Assembly (NCBI GenBank): GCA_018820205.1
Contig: JAHJOK010000075.1
Span: forward strand, 333,607-397,606
DNA from: Alphaproteobacteria bacterium
Lineage (GTDB): Bacteria; Pseudomonadota; Alphaproteobacteria; Caulobacterales; Caulobacteraceae
Reading direction: 5' to 3'
DNA length: 64,000 nucleotides
In this document: positions 61,948-64,000 of the stretch, in pieces
How the letters are laid out: each line of letters begins with the position of its first letter
How positions within the stretch are numbered: the first letter of the stretch is position 1
The notes under the pieces: generated by a model
Seen by the model: only the letters and a program-made list of their open reading frames with translations
Database searches by the model: none
What the model was told of the DNA's origin: nothing
Translations under genes and position numbers: made by a program

Positions 61948-62987
61948 GCACGCCGGTCAGAGTGCTGGTGGTGGACGATTCGCCGACGATGCGCGGCCTG
62001 ATCACGGCCGCCCTGCGCCGCGATCCCGAGATCGAGGTCATCGGCTCGGCCGCCGACCCGCTGGAGGCGCGAGCCCTGATCAAGGAACTGAACCCCGACG
62101 TCATCACCCTGGACGTCGAGATGCCCAATATGAACGGGCTGGAGTTCCTGGAAAAGATCATGCGGCTGCGGCCCATGCCGGTGGTCATGGTCTCGACCCT
62201 GACCCAGGCCGGCGCCGAGATCACTCTGGAGGCGCTCGAGATGGGCGCGGTGGACGCGGTCGGCAAGCCCGGCGCCGGGGTCACCGCCGTCGAGGCCTTC
62301 GCCGAGCTGACGCTGAAGGTGAAGACCGCCGCCCGCTCGCGGGTCCGGGCGAGGGGGCCGGTCGAAACGGCCAGACCGCGCGCCGATTATCGCGCCGCAC
62401 CCGACCACATCCTGGCCATCGGCGCCTCGACCGGCGGGGTGGAGGCTTTGCTGACCATTCTGTCGGCCTTTCCCGCCGATTGCCCGGCGACGGTGGTGAC
62501 CCAGCACATGCCGGCGACGTTCACCGCCAGTTTCGCCGCCCGCCTGGACAAGGCGTCGGCGGCCTCGGTCAGCGAGGCGGTCGATGGCGCTCCGATGACG
62601 CCCGGCCACATCTATATCGCGCCCGGCGGCCTGACCCATCTCGAGGTTTCCGGCGCGACCCCGCGCTGCCGTCTGGTTCAGGGCGACCCCGTCAGCGGGC
62701 ACAAACCTTCGGTCGACGTGCTGTTCCGCTCGGTCGCCCGCCTGCGCCGTCCGATGACCGGCGTGATCCTGACCGGCATGGGCCGCGACGGGGCCCAGGG
62801 CCTTCTCGAAATGCGCAACGCCGGCGCCCGCACCCTGGGTCAGGACGAGTCCAGCAGCGTCGTCTACGGCATGCCGCGCGTCGCCTTCGAAGTCGGCGCC
62901 GTCGAGCGCCAGCTTCCGCTTCCCCGCCTTTCGTCCGCCATTCTCGATCTGTGCGCCGCGCCACGCGACGCCCAGAGCGCCGCCTGA
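61944..62987 (+). CDS. cheB: Chemotaxis methylesterase CheB
   Basis: The 347-residue protein removes receptor methyl groups and deamidates glutamines. The receiver domain has phospho-Asp at residue 57 ([13 protein letters not shown]). The esterase domain shows the catalytic Ser in [10 protein letters not shown], His in TQHMPATF and Asp in [10 protein letters not shown]. The start at 61944 overlaps the cheR stop (ATGA). Confidence 0.96.
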   Translation: MSTPVRVLVVDDSPTMRGLITAALRRDPEIEVIGSAADPLEARALIKELNPDVITLDVEMPNMNGLEFLEKIMRLRPMPVVMVSTLTQAGAEITLEALEMGAVDAVGKPGAGVTAVEAFAELTLKVKTAARSRVRARGPVETARPRADYRAAPDHILAIGASTGGVEALLTILSAFPADCPATVVTQHMPATFTASFAARLDKASAASVSEAVDGAPMTPGHIYIAPGGLTHLEVSGATPRCRLVQGDPVSGHKPSVDVLFRSVARLRRPMTGVILTGMGRDGAQGLLEMRNAGARTLGQDESSSVVYGMPRVAFEVGAVERQLPLPRLSSAILDLCAAPRDAQSAA

Positions 62988-62997
62988 GGTTTTCCCG

Positions 62998-63387
62998 ATG
63001 CCCGCAGCTTCCGCCATCCATACCCTGATCGTCGACGACCAGCTGTCGATGCGCGCCCTGATCCGCAACAGCATGCAGCAACTCGGTTTCCGCGAGTTCC
63101 GCGAGGCCCCCGACGGAGAGGCCGGCCTGCGCGAAATGATCGGCAAGCCGGCTCATCTGGTGATCTCGGACTTCAACATGCCCAAGCTGGACGGCCTGGG
63201 CCTGCTGCGCGCGGTTCGCTCCCATCCCCCGACGCAGGGGGCCGCCTTTATCATGCTGACCGGGCGCGCCGACCGCGAACTGGTCGCGCGCGCGGTGCAG
63301 TTCGGCGTCAACAACTATCTGGTCAAACCCTTCACCGTCGCCCAGCTGAAAGAGAAGCTGGAAGGCGTCTTCGGCCCCCTGACATGA
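62998..63387 (+). CDS. cheY: Chemotaxis response regulator CheY, second copy
   Basis: The 129-residue receiver has the VDDQLSMR acidic pocket, the phospho-Asp in [13 protein letters not shown] and the conserved Lys in LVKPFT. It lies after cheB, where C. crescentus has cheYII. Its stop overlaps the cheD start. It may compete with the first CheY for phosphate or act as a phosphate sink. Confidence 0.93.
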   Translation: MPAASAIHTLIVDDQLSMRALIRNSMQQLGFREFREAPDGEAGLREMIGKPAHLVISDFNMPKLDGLGLLRAVRSHPPTQGAAFIMLTGRADRELVARAVQFGVNNYLVKPFTVAQLKEKLEGVFGPLT

Positions 63388-63923
63388 TGTCCGCCGAGGC
63401 CCTGGCGACCGACAAGCGAATTCATGTGGGCCAGGGCGAGCACCATGTGACCGCGGACCCGGGCGTGATGCTGACCACCATCCTGGGGAGTTGCGTCGCC
63501 ATGTGCCTGCGCGATCCCGACACGGGCGTGGGGGGCATGAACCATTTCCTGCTGCCCGAAGGCGCGGGGGCGGGAACCGACGCGGGCCGTCGCTACGGCG
63601 CCTATGCGATGGAACTTCTGATCAACGACGTACTGAAGGCCGGCGGCCGGCGCGATCGTCTCCAGGCCAAGCTGTTCGGAGGTGGACGCATGTTCGACAG
63701 CCTGCGCGACGTCGGCCGCGCCAACGCCGATTTCGCCGAACGCTTTCTGCGCGACGAGGGCATTCCGGTGGTCGGCGGCAGCCTGCGCGGCGATGGCGGA
63801 CGGCGGCTTCACTACTGGCCTGTCAGCGGTCGCGCGTTGCAGCGCGCCGTCACCGATACCGTGGCCCCCCGCCCGGCGCCCGTCGCGCCGCCGGTCGAGA
63901 CCGGCGCGCTGGAGCTGTTCTGA
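63384..63923 (+). CDS. cheD: Chemotaxis glutamine deamidase CheD
   Basis: The 179-residue enzyme deamidates receptor glutamines. The likely catalytic triad is visible at the spacing known for CheD: Thr31, Cys37 in [10 protein letters not shown], and His54 in GGMNHFLLP. The rest ([11 protein letters not shown]) fits the family. The start at 63384 overlaps the cheY stop. A further gene begins within its stop codon. Confidence 0.95.
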   Translation: MMSAEALATDKRIHVGQGEHHVTADPGVMLTTILGSCVAMCLRDPDTGVGGMNHFLLPEGAGAGTDAGRRYGAYAMELLINDVLKAGGRRDRLQAKLFGGGRMFDSLRDVGRANADFAERFLRDEGIPVVGGSLRGDGGRRLHYWPVSGRALQRAVTDTVAPRPAPVAPPVETGALELF

Positions 63924-64000
63924 TGAACGCGCCGCCCGAACACGCCGGGCTGCTGGGCAGCTTGTCAGCGGAGCTGGAGCGAGCCCGAGAAGGCCTGGGG
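63923..64000 (+). CDS. Partial gene after cheD (C-terminus beyond the window)
   Basis: An ATG overlaps the cheD stop (TGATG), and the frame stays open for 26 codons to the window edge, starting [20 protein letters not shown]. It is too short to identify. In C. crescentus small genes called cheU and cheE follow cheD, so this could be one of them; that is inference from position only. Confidence 0.55.
   Translation, partial: MNAPPEHAGLLGSLSAELERAREGLG

Noticed and set aside
1..64000. CRISPR array, tRNA, rRNA, insertion sequence or prophage
   Set aside because: No spaced direct repeats, tRNA-like cloverleaf, rRNA sequence, transposase or phage structural gene was recognised by reading. A dedicated search was not possible.

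Overview
The window is about two thirds G+C and reads as a chromosome segment of an alphaproteobacterium of the Caulobacteraceae, most likely Brevundimonas or a close relative. This rests on gene content, not on a database search. A CckA hybrid kinase has its phospho-accepting histidine at residue 322, a ChpT phosphotransferase has its histidine at residue 33, fliQ-fliR-flhB is preceded by a CtrA-type box, and the chemotaxis cluster has the gene order I recall from Caulobacter crescentus (mcp, STAS, cheY, cheA, cheW, cheR, cheB, cheY, cheD).

Layout. 1-7.4 kb: HxlR-type regulator (cut by the window edge), divergent feruloyl-CoA synthase-like enzyme, flagellar export genes fliQ-fliR-flhB, a MntA/HepT-type toxin-antitoxin pair coupled to folE, an acyltransferase and a VOC protein. 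7.6-19.7 kb: cckA, an M61 peptidase, a LysR regulator, a DUF885 protein, a thioredoxin-reductase-like flavoprotein, several small or lipoprotein genes, icd and a tandem DUF2939 pair. 19.7-29.6 kb: a second DUF885 protein, alaS and recA with a structured intergenic region, a DUF4344 lipoprotein, a DUF1223 protein and an M28 peptidase. 29.8-31.8 kb: cheR, a receiver protein and chpT. 31.8-38.8 kb: a CysQ-like phosphatase, small or unknown genes, an old yellow enzyme and prfC.

38.9-52.2 kb is a surface-polysaccharide locus built as two divergent, tightly overlapping operons. The leftward operon encodes an MptE-like (DUF115) protein, three glycosyltransferases, a flippase and a WcaF-like acetyltransferase. 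The rightward operon encodes a DRE-TIM aldolase fused to a second DUF115-like domain, a HAD phosphatase, a CMP-sugar-type cytidylyltransferase, a Wzy-like polymerase and a glycosyltransferase. Between them lies a glycosyltransferase broken by one in-frame TAA, next to an A+T-rich patch. The aldolase, phosphatase and cytidylyltransferase together suggest an uncharacterised route to a CMP-activated 2-keto sugar acid, and this is the most interesting system in the window.

52.2-64 kb: a FixL/FixJ-like pair, a receiver protein, a TorF-type porin, and the chemotaxis operon, which runs off the right edge. cckA, chpT and a fliQ promoter with a near-consensus CtrA site lie within one 32-kb stretch, so part of the CckA-ChpT-CtrA relay and one probable output are close neighbours here.

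No tRNA, rRNA, CRISPR array, insertion sequence or prophage was recognised. Starts were moved from the longest open frame wherever a 4-nt overlap, ribosome binding site or signal peptide argued for it.
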